Program-made: the position numbers and the translations under genes
Source: Tragulus kanchil
Taxonomy: Eukaryota > Chordata > Mammalia > Artiodactyla > Tragulidae
NCBI GenBank assembly: GCA_022376925.1
Contig: JAIOJX010000025.1
Span: 187,915,801-187,979,800 of the forward strand
Reading direction: 5' to 3'
DNA: 64,000 nt
Shown: piece by piece, positions 36,264 to 47,549 of the stretch
How the letters are laid out: every line of letters begins with the position of its first letter
Position numbering within the stretch: position 1 is the stretch's first letter
The notes under the pieces: model-generated
The model's database searches: none
Told to the model about the DNA's origin: nothing
The model's input: the letters and a program-made list of their open reading frames with translations, nothing else

Positions 36264-36392
36264 CTTTCAGCCTGGAGTGGCTGTGCAGCAGCGGGTCCGC
36301 TGGGAGGGCACCAGGGGTAGCCAGACACCTTGGACCACACCAGATCCCCGACGCTGTACTTCAGCAGCTGGCCTGGGTCTCTGCTGCTGTTC
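36264..36392 (-). pseudogene. Broken duplicate of the NSD2 PWWP exon
   Basis: This third copy keeps donor GTACCG and most of the PWWP sequence, but bases encoding the W-P-C-M-V-S stretch are replaced by a shorter run (about 36299-36310). Homology stops at about 36392, before the acceptor. The 70 bases that follow (36393-36463) are a degraded version of sequence near 35280-35342, consistent with low-quality junction filler. It cannot be spliced as an exon. Confidence 0.8.
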
Positions 36393-36674
36393 CAGGATTT
36401 CCAGGCCTTGACCACACCAGTCCTATAGCGCCAGTAAGACAAAGGGATGTGAGGCGACTGGCTGTGACACCTGTCACCCCGCTGATCGCCAGCGTTGACG
36501 CAGCTGACCTGGCTGGCGTCCCGCCCTCCCTGCCCGCTCCCTGCGCGTCCCTCCCGAAGCCGTGCGCTCAAAGAGGACAGCCGCCCGATGGAGGACCAGG
36601 CTCCGGTCAAGGCTGTACAAGCAGCTGTACTCCCTGCTGGAACCTCCAAACAAGCTCTCAGAAACATGAAAAGG

Positions 36675-37002
36675 GGGCTTCCCTGGTGGTCCAGTGGGTA
36701 AGGACACCGCCTGGCAGTGCAAGGGGCGCCGGTTCCATCCCTGGCCTAGGAAGATTCCGCGTGCCGCGGAGCGGCTGGACCCACGTGTCCAACTACCGAG
36801 CTGGCGCTCTGGAGCGCACGCGCCTGGGGCCGGTGCTCTGCGACAACAGGGGCCACCGCGATGGGAGGCCCACAGGAGCCAAAGAACAAAGACAGATGAA
36901 AATGGACAAAATGAAAGACCAATAGCAGTGGCCCGTCCACTCCCCTCCCTCCCCACCCCCCCAAATAAATAAATAAATAAATCTTTAAAAAAAAAAAAAA
37001 CA
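36675..37002 (+). mobile_element. Duplicate of the SINE at 35553-35880
   Basis: It appears identical to 35553-35880 and shares its insertion site, so it reflects duplication 10 and is not a new insertion. Confidence 0.93.
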
Positions 37003-37385
37003 TGAAAAGGCGCTCAACATCACTAATCACGAGAGAGATGCAAATCAAAGCCACACACAGCAGACAGAAAGCAGAGCGGCGGCCGCCAGGGCTGGGCACG
37101 GGCGCCGAGGCGGAGCTCGCCCACGGCGGGGCGGCGGGCTGACGGAGCGGCCGGAGCTCGGGGCACAGACGGTGGCGACCGCTACACAGCAACGCGAATG
37201 GATGGCACACCAGTCAACTGAACACCCGACCGAGGCGGCAAAGCTTATGTTCGTATATTCTAACACGATAAAAAAGGGGAGGAAGAAAGCAGCACAGTGG
37301 GGCTGCTGGAGGAAGAGGAGGGAAGCAGCCGGGAGAGGCGCACGGCTCCGCGGAAGGCAGGGTGGAAGAGCAGCCCGCTCGGTAC

Positions 37386-37548
37386 CTTTCAGCCTGGAGT
37401 GGCTGTGCAGCAGCGGGTCCGCGGAGACCATGCACGGCCACCAGGGGTAGCCAGACACCTTGGACCACACCAGATCCCCGACGCTGTACTTCAGCAGCTG
37501 GCCTGGGTCTCTGCTGCTGTTCGGACAGGATTCTCTCTTAGCGGGCGT
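37386..37548 (-). CDS. NSD2: NSD2 PWWP exon, intact copy, residues 200-254
   Basis: This exon encodes the first half of the N-terminal PWWP domain, a methyl-lysine and DNA reader that targets NSD2 to H3K36me2 chromatin. Reading from acceptor TTTTCAG at 37549-37555, the frame gives [10 protein letters not shown], then the domain start [16 protein letters not shown] and the signature YPWWP at residues 233-237. It ends HSRLK plus one base before donor GTACCG. Length is 163 bp, so the exon ends in phase 1 and joins correctly to 24787-24953. Two defective copies flank it (36264-36392 and 38510-38671). This is the only copy of the three that preserves the frame. Confidence 0.95.
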
Positions 37549-37637
37549 CTGAAAATGAACAAGAGACACGTCGAGCACCTACCCCTAAATCCAGCTTCCT
37601 ATCCAGGGAAGACCGAGGCTGAGTCAGACCGCAGGCT

Positions 37638-37681
37638 CCACACACACATGTGCACACACGCACGCACGCACGCACGCACAC
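37638..37681. repeat. CA / CACG microsatellite (copy 38759-38803)
   Basis: CA units followed by about five GCAC repeats. Both duplication copies have the same unit number, which argues for one original sequence. Confidence 0.85.
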
Positions 37682-38509
37682 CCCTAAGAGGAGGCGTGCT
37701 TCCCTCCTCACTGTTTGCTGGGTAGCAGTCCTGACAGCATTTCATCAAAACAGTTCATCTCCTGCCCTCAGCTAAAAGGTCAGCAGGTGCCCGGCGTACA
37801 GAAGCGTCCAGCATCACAAAGTCGCTACGGAAATCCAGCTCCTTGACCTGGGGGCTCTTTAGTGGAGCTCCGTTCACAGGCTGGACAAGAACTCTCGTGG
37901 GCTCCATCCCCCGACCCTCCGGCCCTTCCGAGCCCTCGTCTGACAGTCAGTCCTCTGGAAGAGGACCCCGGTGGCGAGGACCCGGGGCAGCAGTGGGTCC
38001 CAGCTCCACCTCCGCCGTCCCAAGGCTTGGGCTCCTGCGGCCTCGTCTCTCCACCCCAGAACCCAAGCCAGGAGGAGGCTGGAGGCCTGGCGGGGCCACC
38101 TCCTCACCAGGCGGCTCGGCACGGTCCAGTCGCTGACCTGCCGCGCGCCTCGCTCTGCACCGGCGCGGACTGGCACAGAGCAGGCACTGCTGCAGACACT
38201 GGGCCACGGGCTGGCCACAGCATCCCGCTGCACACGGACGGTGCCACCTCTGTCATGACCACCCATCATGACAGGTGTTATCGGCACCCCCGCTCTGAGA
38301 GTCGAGAGCAGGTGACCTGCCCAAGTTTTAATGAAACCAAAGAGCTTCTTCCCTATAAAAAAGCACAGTTTCCATCAAGGTGCTTCAAGCAAACCCGTAA
38401 AAAGGGAGGAAGAAAGCAGCACAGTGGGGCTGCTGGAGGAAGAGGAGGAAGCAGCCGGAGAGGCGCACGGCCCGCGGAAGGCAGGGTGGAAGAGCAGCCC
38501 GCTCGGTAC

Positions 38510-38671
38510 CTTTCAGCCTGGAGTGGCTGTGCAGCAGCGGTCCGCGGAGACCATGCACGGCCACCAGGGGTAGCCAGACACCTTGGACCACACCAGATCC
38601 CCGACGCTGTACTTCAGCAGCTGGCCTGGGTCTCTGCTGCTGTTCGGACAGGATTCTCTCTTAGCGGGCGT
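38510..38671 (-). pseudogene. Frameshifted duplicate of the NSD2 PWWP exon
   Basis: This is a near-identical copy of 37386-37548 in the same orientation, with both splice sites kept. It is 162 bp because one G is missing from the run in the triplet encoding Asp-Pro after VSA (plus-strand cagcggtccg instead of cagcgggtccg). The deletion sits about 130 bases inside the duplication edge at 38398, where other single-base losses cluster. It is most likely an unpolished contig end rather than a real second exon. Confidence 0.85.
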
Positions 38672-40498
38672 CTGAAAATGAACAAGAGACACGTCGAGCA
38701 CCTACCCCTAAATCCAGCTTCCTATCCAGGGAAGACCGAGGCTGAGTCAGACCGCAGGCTCCACACACACATGTGCACACACGCACGCACGCACGCACGC
38801 ACACCCCTAAGAGGAGGCGTGCTTCCCTCCTCACTGTTTGCTGGGTAGCAGTCCTGACAGCATTTCATCAAAACAGTTCATCTCCTGCCCTCAGCTAAAA
38901 GGTCAGCAGGTGCCCGGCGACAGAAGCGTCCAGCATCACAAAGTCGCTACGGAAATCCAGCTCCTTGACCTGGGGGCTCTTTAGTGGAGCTCCGTTCACA
39001 GGCTGGACAAGAACTCTCGTGGGCTCCATCCCCCGACCCTCCGGCCCTTCCGAGCCCTCGTCTGACAGTCAGTCCTCTGGAAGAGGACCCCGGTGGCGAG
39101 GACCCGGGGCAGCAGTGGGTCCCAGCTCCACCTCCGCCGTCCCAAGGCTTGGGCTCCTGCGGCCTCGTCTCTCCACCCCAGAACCCAAGCCAGGAGGAGG
39201 CTGGAGGCCTGGCGGGGCCACCTCCTCACCAGGCGGCTCGGCACGGTCCAGTCGCTGACCTGCCGCGCGCCTCGCTCTGCACCGGCGCGGACTGGCACAG
39301 AGCAGGCACTGCTGCAGACACTGGGCCACGGGCTGGCCACAGCATCCCGCTGCACACGGACGGTGCCACCTCTGTCATGACCACCCATCATGACAGGTGT
39401 TATCGGCACCCCCGCTCTGAGAGTCGAGAGCAGGTGACCTGCCCAAGTTTTAATGAAACCAAAGAGCTTCTTCCCTATAAAAAAGCACAGTTTCCATCAA
39501 GGTGCTTCAAGCAAACGGCCGGATCAGCCCAGGCCACTCAGCCAAGCTTTTAAATGACTCACTACTGTGATTATATCAGAGTTACCAAGAACTCACAAGA
39601 CACTTTTTTTAAACCCTCAAAGTTCTTCATTCTTTCAGCTATTCCAGGAAAGCATCGGTCCTTTCTCTTCCTGTCCATGGGACTATAAACGAGATTCCTC
39701 CCTATAATGTTACAGCAATCACCCCAGCATTGGTGATGAAAGCCCAGATGGGCCCTGAGTCCCCGCCCCAGTGGGCCCGGGGCGCTGCCCTGCCGCGCGT
39801 GCACAGGCTTCCACCCTGCGCATCTGGACCACCAACCCTCCGGGAAGAGGGCGCGACGGACCAGTCCCCCCCGTCCCTCTGCCGGCTCAAGGTCCTGCGC
39901 GCCCGTCACGCCTTCCTGGGATAAGCCGCCACGGTCTCCATCCGTGCTTCCCTGCCAGCCTCTGACTCCTGCAGGCAGGCGCACGTGCGCTCAAGCCTGG
40001 GCCGCGCGCTGGGCACCGAGAGCACACACACGCGAGGCCTCGTCCTCACGGAGGCGGCCTGTCTGCCGAACCACGGGGCAGGACCCCCGGGGTGGACAGG
40101 GGTCCAGGACGCAGGAGTCCTTCTGCACAGCAGAGCCCTGCCCCCTCCTCAGGCAGCACAGGACGCCCCCGTGAGGTCCTCCACGGGCCCCCACGAGGCC
40201 GGAGAGGAGCTCTGCGGCAACAGGACAGCCTGAAGGGCAAGGGCTCTGAAATGGCCAGGCCCGGGTTCAGAAGCCGTTCCATCTTTTCATTTCGCCGCCA
40301 GGCCTTGGCGCTGCCTGGCAGGCCGCCGTGAGTGTCCACGTGTCCCAGCCCGGAGCCCGCGCCAAGGACACAGGGCGGGCTGGGGGGAAGGCCGCGGGGC
40401 CGGGCCCCCCTCCTCCCGCCCCGTGCACCTGGAGTGTCCTCCACGGCCCCCTCTGCTGCCTGCCACCCACCCAGACGGAGCGCCTCCCTCACAAATAC

Positions 40499-41095
40499 CT
40501 TTCTGTCCGAAGGACTGCAGCCCCTGGACGCCGGGGCAGCCGCGGCGAGGCCCTGCTGCAGCGGAAAGCCACACTGCGCGCTCCTCTTCCGGCTCCTACG
40601 GGCCTTGCGCTCTGGCTTCTGTCCACTTGCTTCTGACGGGGACACGGCAGCAGCTCCATCGCCACATATGGAAGATTCAAAGAGAGGCTTCCCGTTCATA
40701 TAGGTTTTGGTGATTTTCAGCTTTATCTCTGGAGAGCCGTTTTTGACAGGGCTGGTGTGAGGTGGGGTCCCAAGTCCCTTCACGTCCTGGGACTCAAAGC
40801 GCAGTTTTGTCTCGTGAGCACCAGGCTCTCCATTGAAGACACGGGAGGTGAGGTCCTTCAGCCTCTCGGCCGGGATGAAGGGAAGCGCGTCGCGGCCGTT
40901 GAACTTCTGCGCCACTCCGTCCTGCAGGCCGCCGGGGAGCTGCGCTTTACTCAGGAACACGGAGCACTCGCGGCTCACGTCACAGCCCGGAGGCTTGCCG
41001 TTCGCAGCGCCCAGGACCTCCGGCGCCTGCTTCATCTTCACGCACTTCACCACCTTCGGCGCAGAAAGAGGGCTCTTCCTGATGCTGAATTCCAT
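40499..41095 (-). CDS. NSD2: NSD2 first coding exon, residues 1-199
   Basis: This exon encodes the N-terminal region of NSD2, upstream of the first PWWP domain. The ATG at 41095-41093 opens a frame starting [11 protein letters not shown], matching the mammalian NSD2 start. Upstream noncoding bases of the same exon run to 41122, where a pyrimidine-rich tract and CTACAG form the acceptor. The frame passes conserved stretches such as [16 protein letters not shown] and [17 protein letters not shown] and ends at a complete AAG codon before donor GTATTTG (40498 downward). The region is mostly disordered and basic near the end ([10 protein letters not shown]). Residues about 165-197 are much richer in Ala, Pro, Arg and Gly than the usual mammalian sequence, consistent with high local GC. 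The open frame continues past the donor into intron (to about 40046), but that extension is not NSD2. This exon is present only once. Confidence 0.96.
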
Positions 41096-41122
41096 TCAGC
41101 CTAGAAGCCTGGCCTCAGAACT
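41096..41122 (-). other. NSD2: 5' UTR part of the start-codon exon
   Basis: These 27 bases lie between the acceptor CTACAG and the start codon on the minus strand. They include an in-frame TAG a few bases before the ATG, which supports the chosen start. The sequence resembles the same stretch of mammalian NSD2 mRNA. Confidence 0.8.
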
Positions 41123-42779
41123 CTGTAGCATTAGAAAGAGAGAAGAAAGAAGCGCCTTACATTCCAGACCTAAGGTGAGCATGCCAGTGCAGCTCTCGAC
41201 CTGTCTGTGGAGTCTGGGGGTTTTGAGGCCATTTATGATGTTTCCTGCGATTTAGGTCACAAGAGGCAGTTCCAGTATCACAAAAATGACAGGAGTCACA
41301 AAACAATAAGGGCAAAGGATGAGGACTAGTTTTTAACGGGAGAACACAAAAGTCAGGTGAGGACAGAAGGCCTGCAGCCGCCACCAGGACCCCAGGGAGA
41401 TGAGGCCGTGCCCTCCACCTGCCACCAGAGCAGCGCCGGAGGCGGCCGCACAAGTCAGGCCGCGCAGAAGACGGAAGGGAAGCACGGGAGACACAGCGGA
41501 AGAGGATCCAGCAGGGACTGGGGACTGGCCCGGGGCTACTGGTCAGCAAAGCTGCAGCCCAGACAGACGGGGAAGGTGGGAGCAGGCCCTCCACTCTGCC
41601 TCTCGCCCGCGCCGACCACGGTGACGAGGCGCAGGGCACAGGGTCAACACGGTTAGCCATCCATGGACAAGCCACATGGAGGACTGGCCACAGTGCCCTG
41701 GGCCGGACGGGCCGCCCAAGGCCCGCATGCAGAGGGGTCTATACAGCCACAGCCCCTCGCTGGGGACACCCAGTGAAGACAGCTCAAAACCGGGGACAGG
41801 TGCCCACTAGGCTGGGCAGACCCCCCTCAAAGAGCACACCATGATGGCGACAAGGAGGCCCTTCCACGATGAGATACTGGGGAGAAGCACGACTCCAAGA
41901 CAGGGTAACCCCAAGTCGAGGTGACCCCGACATACAGCACCGCGCCGGCACTCCGCCGCTGTCACCCCCGGGGACGACACCTACTGGGGAAGGGCCGAGG
42001 ATGCAGCCGGGACGGCGTCACGGGAGCCGGGCAGCAGAGGGGCTGCCCCACAGCCAACCACCGGAGCAGTGCGCGCGGACGAGCGCGTCTGCTGCGACCC
42101 CAGGGGTCTGCTTCGGCAAATCTGAGGGGGTTCCCAGTCCCACTCACATCGGACGAACTGGACAGAAAGGGACGTCAACGACCCAGAAGAGCTGGAGGGA
42201 GGGCGGGGAGAGGGGCAGCCTGCGAGGCAGCGGCAGGCCAGCCGGAGCGGAGACGCCGCGCTCTGCAGGCGCCGGCCCGGCCCCGGCCCACAGGGCCCGC
42301 CATTCCAGACGCTGGGGCCGGACAGAAGCAACTCCACTCTCAGGAGTCCCTGCGCTCCAAAGGCCCAGCGGCGTGGGCTCTGTGCTCTCAGTGCTTGGAG
42401 CCTGAGTTCAGTCTCTGGTCAGGGGGCTGAGCCCCACAGGCCGCGCAGCGAGGGCCCTCAGCACAGCAGCGCCTGTGAGGGTGCCCACCTGCCACCAGAA
42501 CACAGACAGCACGGGCCGGGGAGGCTGCAGCCCAGCGCACCAAGGACGGGAACGTAAAAGGTGAGGCTGTTGGAAAACACTGGGGCTTCCTCAAAGAATC
42601 CCAAGGACCCAGCCACCCCACTGGACACGCAACCCAGAGGACAGAAAGCAGAGACTCGGGGAGGTATCCGCGCCCGTGCGCACAGCAGCACGCCCGCGCA
42701 GGCACGAGGTGGAGGCCCGCGGCGTCCACCCCCACGGTGGGCCGGGAGCCAGCCTGACACGGGAGGAGACCCTGCCCGA

Positions 42780-43275
42780 GCGCCGACCACCCTTGAGCAC
42801 GGTACGCCGAGTGCAATACGCCAGTCACAACAGACAACTAACCACTGCATCCCTGCGTCTTCACGAGTGGTCAGATCCACAGTCAGAAAGCAGGAAGGCA
42901 GGCACTGGGCTCTGGGGGAGGGGAGAACAGGAGGCGGCGGTTTAATGGGGCAAAGCTCCAGACCTTCCAGATGAAGAGTTCCGGTGCGACGGCCCCAACA
43001 GTGCACGCACCTACCACCCTGCGCGGCACAGGTAACCATGCCAAGGAGGGGAGCTTCCCCGAGGCCCAGCGGCGAGCACACTGCACGCCCAGCGCAGGAG
43101 AGCTGGGGCCGCTCCGCTCCGGTGAGGGAGTGCACCCCACCTGCTGCAGCCGAGCGCTCCTGCGGCAACGAGAAGCTCCCGCGTGCCTCAGCCAGGATGC
43201 CGCACAGCCAACGAAGTAACTCTTTAAAAGGTTAAGATGGTAAATGTTACGTGTAGTTTACCATAATGGAAAGAA
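42780..43275 (+). mobile_element. Old L1 3' UTR fragment
   Basis: The order of motifs (a transposed 'tcagatccacagtcagaaag', a purine-rich 'gggggaggggagaacaggag', 'ggtttaatggggcaaagctc', and the end 'aagatggtaaatgttacgtg') follows the L1 3' end. It is strongly diverged and GC-shifted. Confidence 0.65.
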
Positions 43276-43433
43276 AAAGACTGTTCTTAAGAAGAATGTG
43301 ACAGAGAAAAAGAGCGCTGCAGCACATCATTCACAATATACAGGATAAACCCCAAACACTAAACATATGATGAGACAGAAAAACAACAGAAACCAACCTT
43401 GAGAGGCCCACATACAGAAGTTCAGGAGGATTT

Positions 43434-43779
43434 CTTTTTTTTGAAAAAAAAAAAAAAAAAAAATTTATTTTTTATTTATTTATCTTTTGAGGGGTGGGGT
43501 GGGAAGGGAGGGGACAGGCGGGCCACTTCTATTGCTCTTTTATTTCTCTATTTTCATCCGTCTTTGTTCTTTGGCCCGTGTGGGCCTCCCATCGCGGTGG
43601 CCTCTGTTGTCGCAGAGCACCGGCTCTGGGCGCATGCGCTCCAGAGCTCCGGCTCGGTAATTGGACACATAGGTCCAGCCGCTCCGAGGCACGTGGGATC
43701 TTCCCAGGCCAGGGATCGAACCGGCGCCCCTTGCACTGCAAGGCGGTGTCCTCACCCACTGGACCACCAGGGAAGCCCC
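43434..43779 (-). mobile_element. Lineage-type tRNA SINE, long C-rich-tailed form
   Basis: On the minus strand it runs from GGGGCTTCCCTGGTGGTCCA to a long poly(A). The target duplication GAGGATTTC lies at both ends (43425 and 43783). This is the best-preserved member of the family in the window. Confidence 0.93.
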
Positions 43780-44149
43780 TCAAGAGGATTTCAAAACGTC
43801 TATTATAACCGTGCTCAAGGTCATACAGGAAAATATAATAAAATAATAAATTAGAAATAGCAACAGAAAAACAAAAACTATAAAAAACAAAATCAAATGG
43901 AAATTCTGTATCTGACTTTAAAAAGAAACTCACTGGATGAACTTAAAGCATATTACTTTAAAAGTCAAGATTTGATTTCCATGTGGAGACCAAAGAAAGT
44001 AATAATAATGGGCCAAGAAACTTGCAAACAGATCAGTAAAAATGGTCTTTAAAATATAGAGTAAAAATTATTTAAAAAAAAAAAAAAAAGGACACAGCCT
44101 CCGTGATCTACAGACCAACATCAGAAGGTCTGGACTCCCACTTCCACCC

Positions 44150-44700
44150 AGAGAAAAGGAGAGAAACACTAGGACAGAAAAAATAGTGGGGGAAAAATAA
44201 CCAGAAAAACTTCCTAAATTCAGTGAGATGTAAGTTCACAGATTCAAGAAGCCCAGCAAATTTCAGCAGGGTGTATATAAAAGAACCTACAGTCAGGGGC
44301 AGTCACACGAAATGTTTAAACCAATATAAAGAGAAACCCTGTAAAACAGGGAAAAAAAGGTCCATTAAATACAAAACAATGACACGGATGATTCTTTACT
44401 TCTCAGGAGAAACAGGAGTCAGACGTGACTGGAGTAAGAGGGGCGAAAACTACTGTCTACCCAGCGTCTGATAGCCAGAAAAAATACCCAGTTGAGAATG
44501 AAGACAAAATACACTTTAAGAGAATTACCAACTAAGAGGCTATTGTCCACCAGACCTTCACTCTGACAAATGCTAACAGAAGCTCTTCAGGATGAAGAGA
44601 AATGAGACCAGACTGAACCTGGGATCTTTTGGAAGAAATGACGGGCACCAGAAATGGTAAATGTGAGTAAGGCTATTTGCTCCTTGGTTTCTTTAATATT
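44150..44700 (+). mobile_element. Old L1-like LINE internal fragment (partial copy 45340-45780)
   Basis: CACAGATTCAAGAAGCCCAG, 'cagaccttcactctgacaaa', GAAGCTCTTCAGGATGAAGA and 'accagaaatggtaaatgtga' follow, in order, an internal region of ancient L1 elements. The class is from memory and no alignment was run. Confidence 0.6.
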
Positions 44701-46397
44701 CAAGTAACTAAAGCAGAATGTGAAGACTGAGTTCTCCCTTCAGAGCCAGGACACAGATAGCACCAGCAGCACGCGGCGCGGGGGCAAATCCGCCCGGACA
44801 GCTGCAGGACCCTGTGCTTTCTGCCCAGAGGTTCCGCAAGAGCTCGAGGTAGCCCGTGGGACGAGTGAAGGATGAAAAGGGCAGCCCTAGGCAGGGCGAC
44901 CGCCAACACTGTAACGCTAAGAGGCAGAGCCAACAGACAGATAAACAAGAGTTAACTGCCAACAACTGAAGTCTGGAATATTTACACAGAAGTTCAGATT
45001 TCTGGCTCCTCTCAGGATTTAACCCCAGGCCTAGCTCCATGGTAATCAGGACCTATATGTGAGCCACATTTTCAAGACTGCCTGTTCCTGTTGGAATTTT
45101 CAAGTTTCTCTTAAATCTTTGGAGACACTAAACATAACTTTTAAATCTTTGAATATATCTGACAAAACTTTTAAATATCTGCTCTTTCCAGGCCTGGGTC
45201 TACTCCTGATACTTGGTTCTTTGTGCATGTGGCTGTTTCCACCCCTAGCCGCCTGTGGGCTGCTTACCCTTCAGGACTCTATCTGAGACAACGCTTGAAG
45301 GTACAGCCCCCTCAGAGGGCAGTAAAACCACGAAATGTTTTCAGCAGGGTGTATATAAAAGAACCTACAGTCAGGGGCAGTCACACGAAATGTTTAAACC
45401 AATATAAAGAGAAACCCTGTAAAACAGGGAAAAAAAGGTCCATTAAATACAAAACAATGACACGGATGATTCTTTACTTCTCAGGAGAAACAGGAGTCAG
45501 ACGTGACTGGAGTAAGAGGGGCGAAAACTACTGTCTACCCAGCGTCTGATAGCCAGAAAAAATACCCAGTTGAGAATGAAGACAAAATACACTTTAAGAG
45601 AATTACCAACTAAGAGGCTATTGTCCACCAGACCTTCACTCTGACAAATGCTAACAGAAGCTCTTCAGGATGAAGAGAAATGAGACCAGACTGAACCTGG
45701 GATCTTTTGGAAGAAATGACGGGCACCAGAAATGGTAAATGTGAGTAAGGCTATTTGCTCCTTGGTTTCTTTAATATTCAAGTAACTAAAGCAGAATGTG
45801 AAGACTGAGTTCTCCCTTCAGAGCCAGGACACAGATAGCACCAGCAGCACGCGGCGCGGGGGCAAATCCGCCCGGACAGCTGCAGGACCCTGTGCTTTCT
45901 GCCCAGAGGTTCCGCAAGAGCTCGAGGTAGCCCGTGGGACGAGTGAAGGATGAAAAGGGCAGCCCTAGGCAGGGCGACCGCCAACACTGTAACGCTAAGA
46001 GGCAGAGCCAACAGACAGATAAACAAGAGTTAACTGCCAACAACTGAAGTCTGGAATATTTACACAGAAGTTCAGATTTCTGGCTCCTCTCAGGATTTAA
46101 CCCCAGGCCTAGCTCCATGGTAATCAGGACCTATATGTGAGCCACATTTTCAAGACTGCCTGTTCCTGTTGGAATTTTCAAGTTTCTCTTAAATCTTTGG
46201 AGACACTAAACATAACTTTTAAATCTTTGAATATATCTGACAAAACTTTTAAATATCTGCTCTTTCCAGGCCTGGGTCTACTCCTGATACTTGGTTCTTT
46301 GTGCATGTGGCTGTTTCCACCCCTAGCCGCCTGTGGGCTGCTTACCCTTCAGGACTCTATCTGAGACAACGCTTGAAGGTACAGCCCCCTCAGAGGG
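44262..46397 (+). repeat. Direct duplication 12 (offset 1078)
   Basis: Bases 44262-45318 recur at 45340-46397. The 20-base filler before 45340 is a garbled version of 44300-44320. The content is an old L1-like fragment plus unique sequence. Confidence 0.95.
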
Positions 46398-46497
46398 TCC
46401 ACTTTCACTTCCGACACGACACTGACCATTAACTGGATCTTTCTAGGAGTTTTCATTTTTTACCAAGGTTATACCAATAAATTAGAAAATCTTTTAC

Positions 46498-46755
46498 TGG
46501 GCTTCCCTGGTGGTCCAGTGGGTAAGGACACCGCCTTGCAGGGCAAGGGGCGCCAGTTCGATCCCTGGCCTCGGACGATCCCACGTGCTGCGGAGTGGCT
46601 GGACGGATGTGTCCAACTACCGAGCCGGAGCTCTGGAGCGCATGCGCCCAGAGCTGGTGCTCTGCAGCAAGACAGGCCACTGCAATGGGAGGCCCACACA
46701 AGACCAAAGAACAAAGATAAATAAATGAAAGACCGATAGAAGTGGCCAAAAAAAA
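46498..46755 (+). mobile_element. Lineage-type tRNA SINE, short-tailed form
   Basis: GGGCTTCCCTGGTGGTCCAG head, AGTTCGATCCC box B, body with GAGCGCATGCGCCCAGAGCT, tail GAAAGACCGATAGAAGTGGC and A-rich end. Confidence 0.92.
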
Positions 46756-47549
46756 CAAAAAAAAGGATTAAAAATATCACAGCTAAAGAGGGTTTATCCA
46801 AAAATGATGATCCAACATCAGAACGAATTCCATGACCATTCTAACACATTTCAAGAGATTTCAGATGAATATGGCCAAATTATTATTTTTCTAGCGAAAA
46901 TAGTTAGCTACCTACATGGCCTAATTCAAAACAAGAAAAGGAAGTCTCCAGATCCAGAAAAGAAGAGGGGAGAGCAGCGAGCCTTCGGCGCGCGGGCTGC
47001 GGGGAACAGAAGACAGGCCTCCACAGCTGTGCCTGGCAAAGCAGGCAGAGCCAATGCAAAGCCTGGCGGCCCCTGGGCCCCTGCACAACTGCAGGCGGTC
47101 AGCAGGCATGGCGCGCTGCAGGGTCCTGGGCACAGAGCGTGGAGGCCACAGCCTGGGCTGGACTCTGGCTCTGCCACCTCCTGCAGCGGCAGAAGGCAGC
47201 ACCCGCACTCCAGCTCCTGGGGAGAGAGGACCGGCCTCCCTCAGAGCAGACCAGAGTGTGGGCCGCCGCCGCACGCAGCCCGAGCCACTCCTCCAGACAG
47301 CCCGGAGGCCACAAGGGGCACAGACCCAGCCTGGAAAACTCCGCCCCAGCAGTCCCCAGAGGCCTGGGTCCCGAGCGCGGAAGCCTACGCTGGGTCCAGG
47401 AGTGGCGCTCGCGCAGCCCTCCACAGGCGGCCGGGAAGCTGCCCGGGGTGGCTCTACAACCGAGTCGCCCGTGAGACGTCCTGAGAAGGGACAGCAGTGA
47501 AGGCAGTCCCTCCACGCCTGTCAGAGCAGCCGGAATCCACGACACCAAC

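Larger units (their letters stand above)
35342..37505 (+). repeat. Direct duplication 10 (offset 1122)
   Basis: Bases 35342-36392 recur at 36464-37515 and include a SINE nested in an L1 end and part of the PWWP exon. The 70-base filler 36393-36463 is a corrupted copy of sequence ending at 35342. Confidence 0.95.
37272..39516 (+). repeat. Direct duplication 11 (offset ~1122)
   Basis: Bases from about 37272 to 38395 recur from about 38398 to 39516, including the PWWP exon and a CA/CG microsatellite. At least five single-base deletions fall in the first 150 bases of the right copy, then the copies are nearly identical. Confidence 0.95.
37549..40498. other. NSD2 intron between the start-codon exon and PWWP exon
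   Basis: It holds the frameshifted PWWP exon copy (38510-38671), duplication 11, the CA/CG microsatellites and GC-rich sequence at 39720-40490. A MIR-like remnant may lie near 38230-38330 (copy 39350-39450). Confidence 0.7.

Noticed and set aside
37638..37681. Pathogenic-type repeat expansion
   Set aside because: The CA/CACG tract is short, intronic and of equal length in both copies.
40046..40498. Minus-strand frame continuing the NSD2 start-codon exon to 349 codons
   Set aside because: A strong donor follows the AAG codon at 40499 and NSD2 homology stops there; the remainder is intron kept open by high GC.
43540..43767. Conserved 60-110 residue open frames in many places (for example minus strand 43540-43767, plus strand 46510-46728)
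   Set aside because: They are translations of the same SINE family; similarity comes from the repeat, not from a gene.
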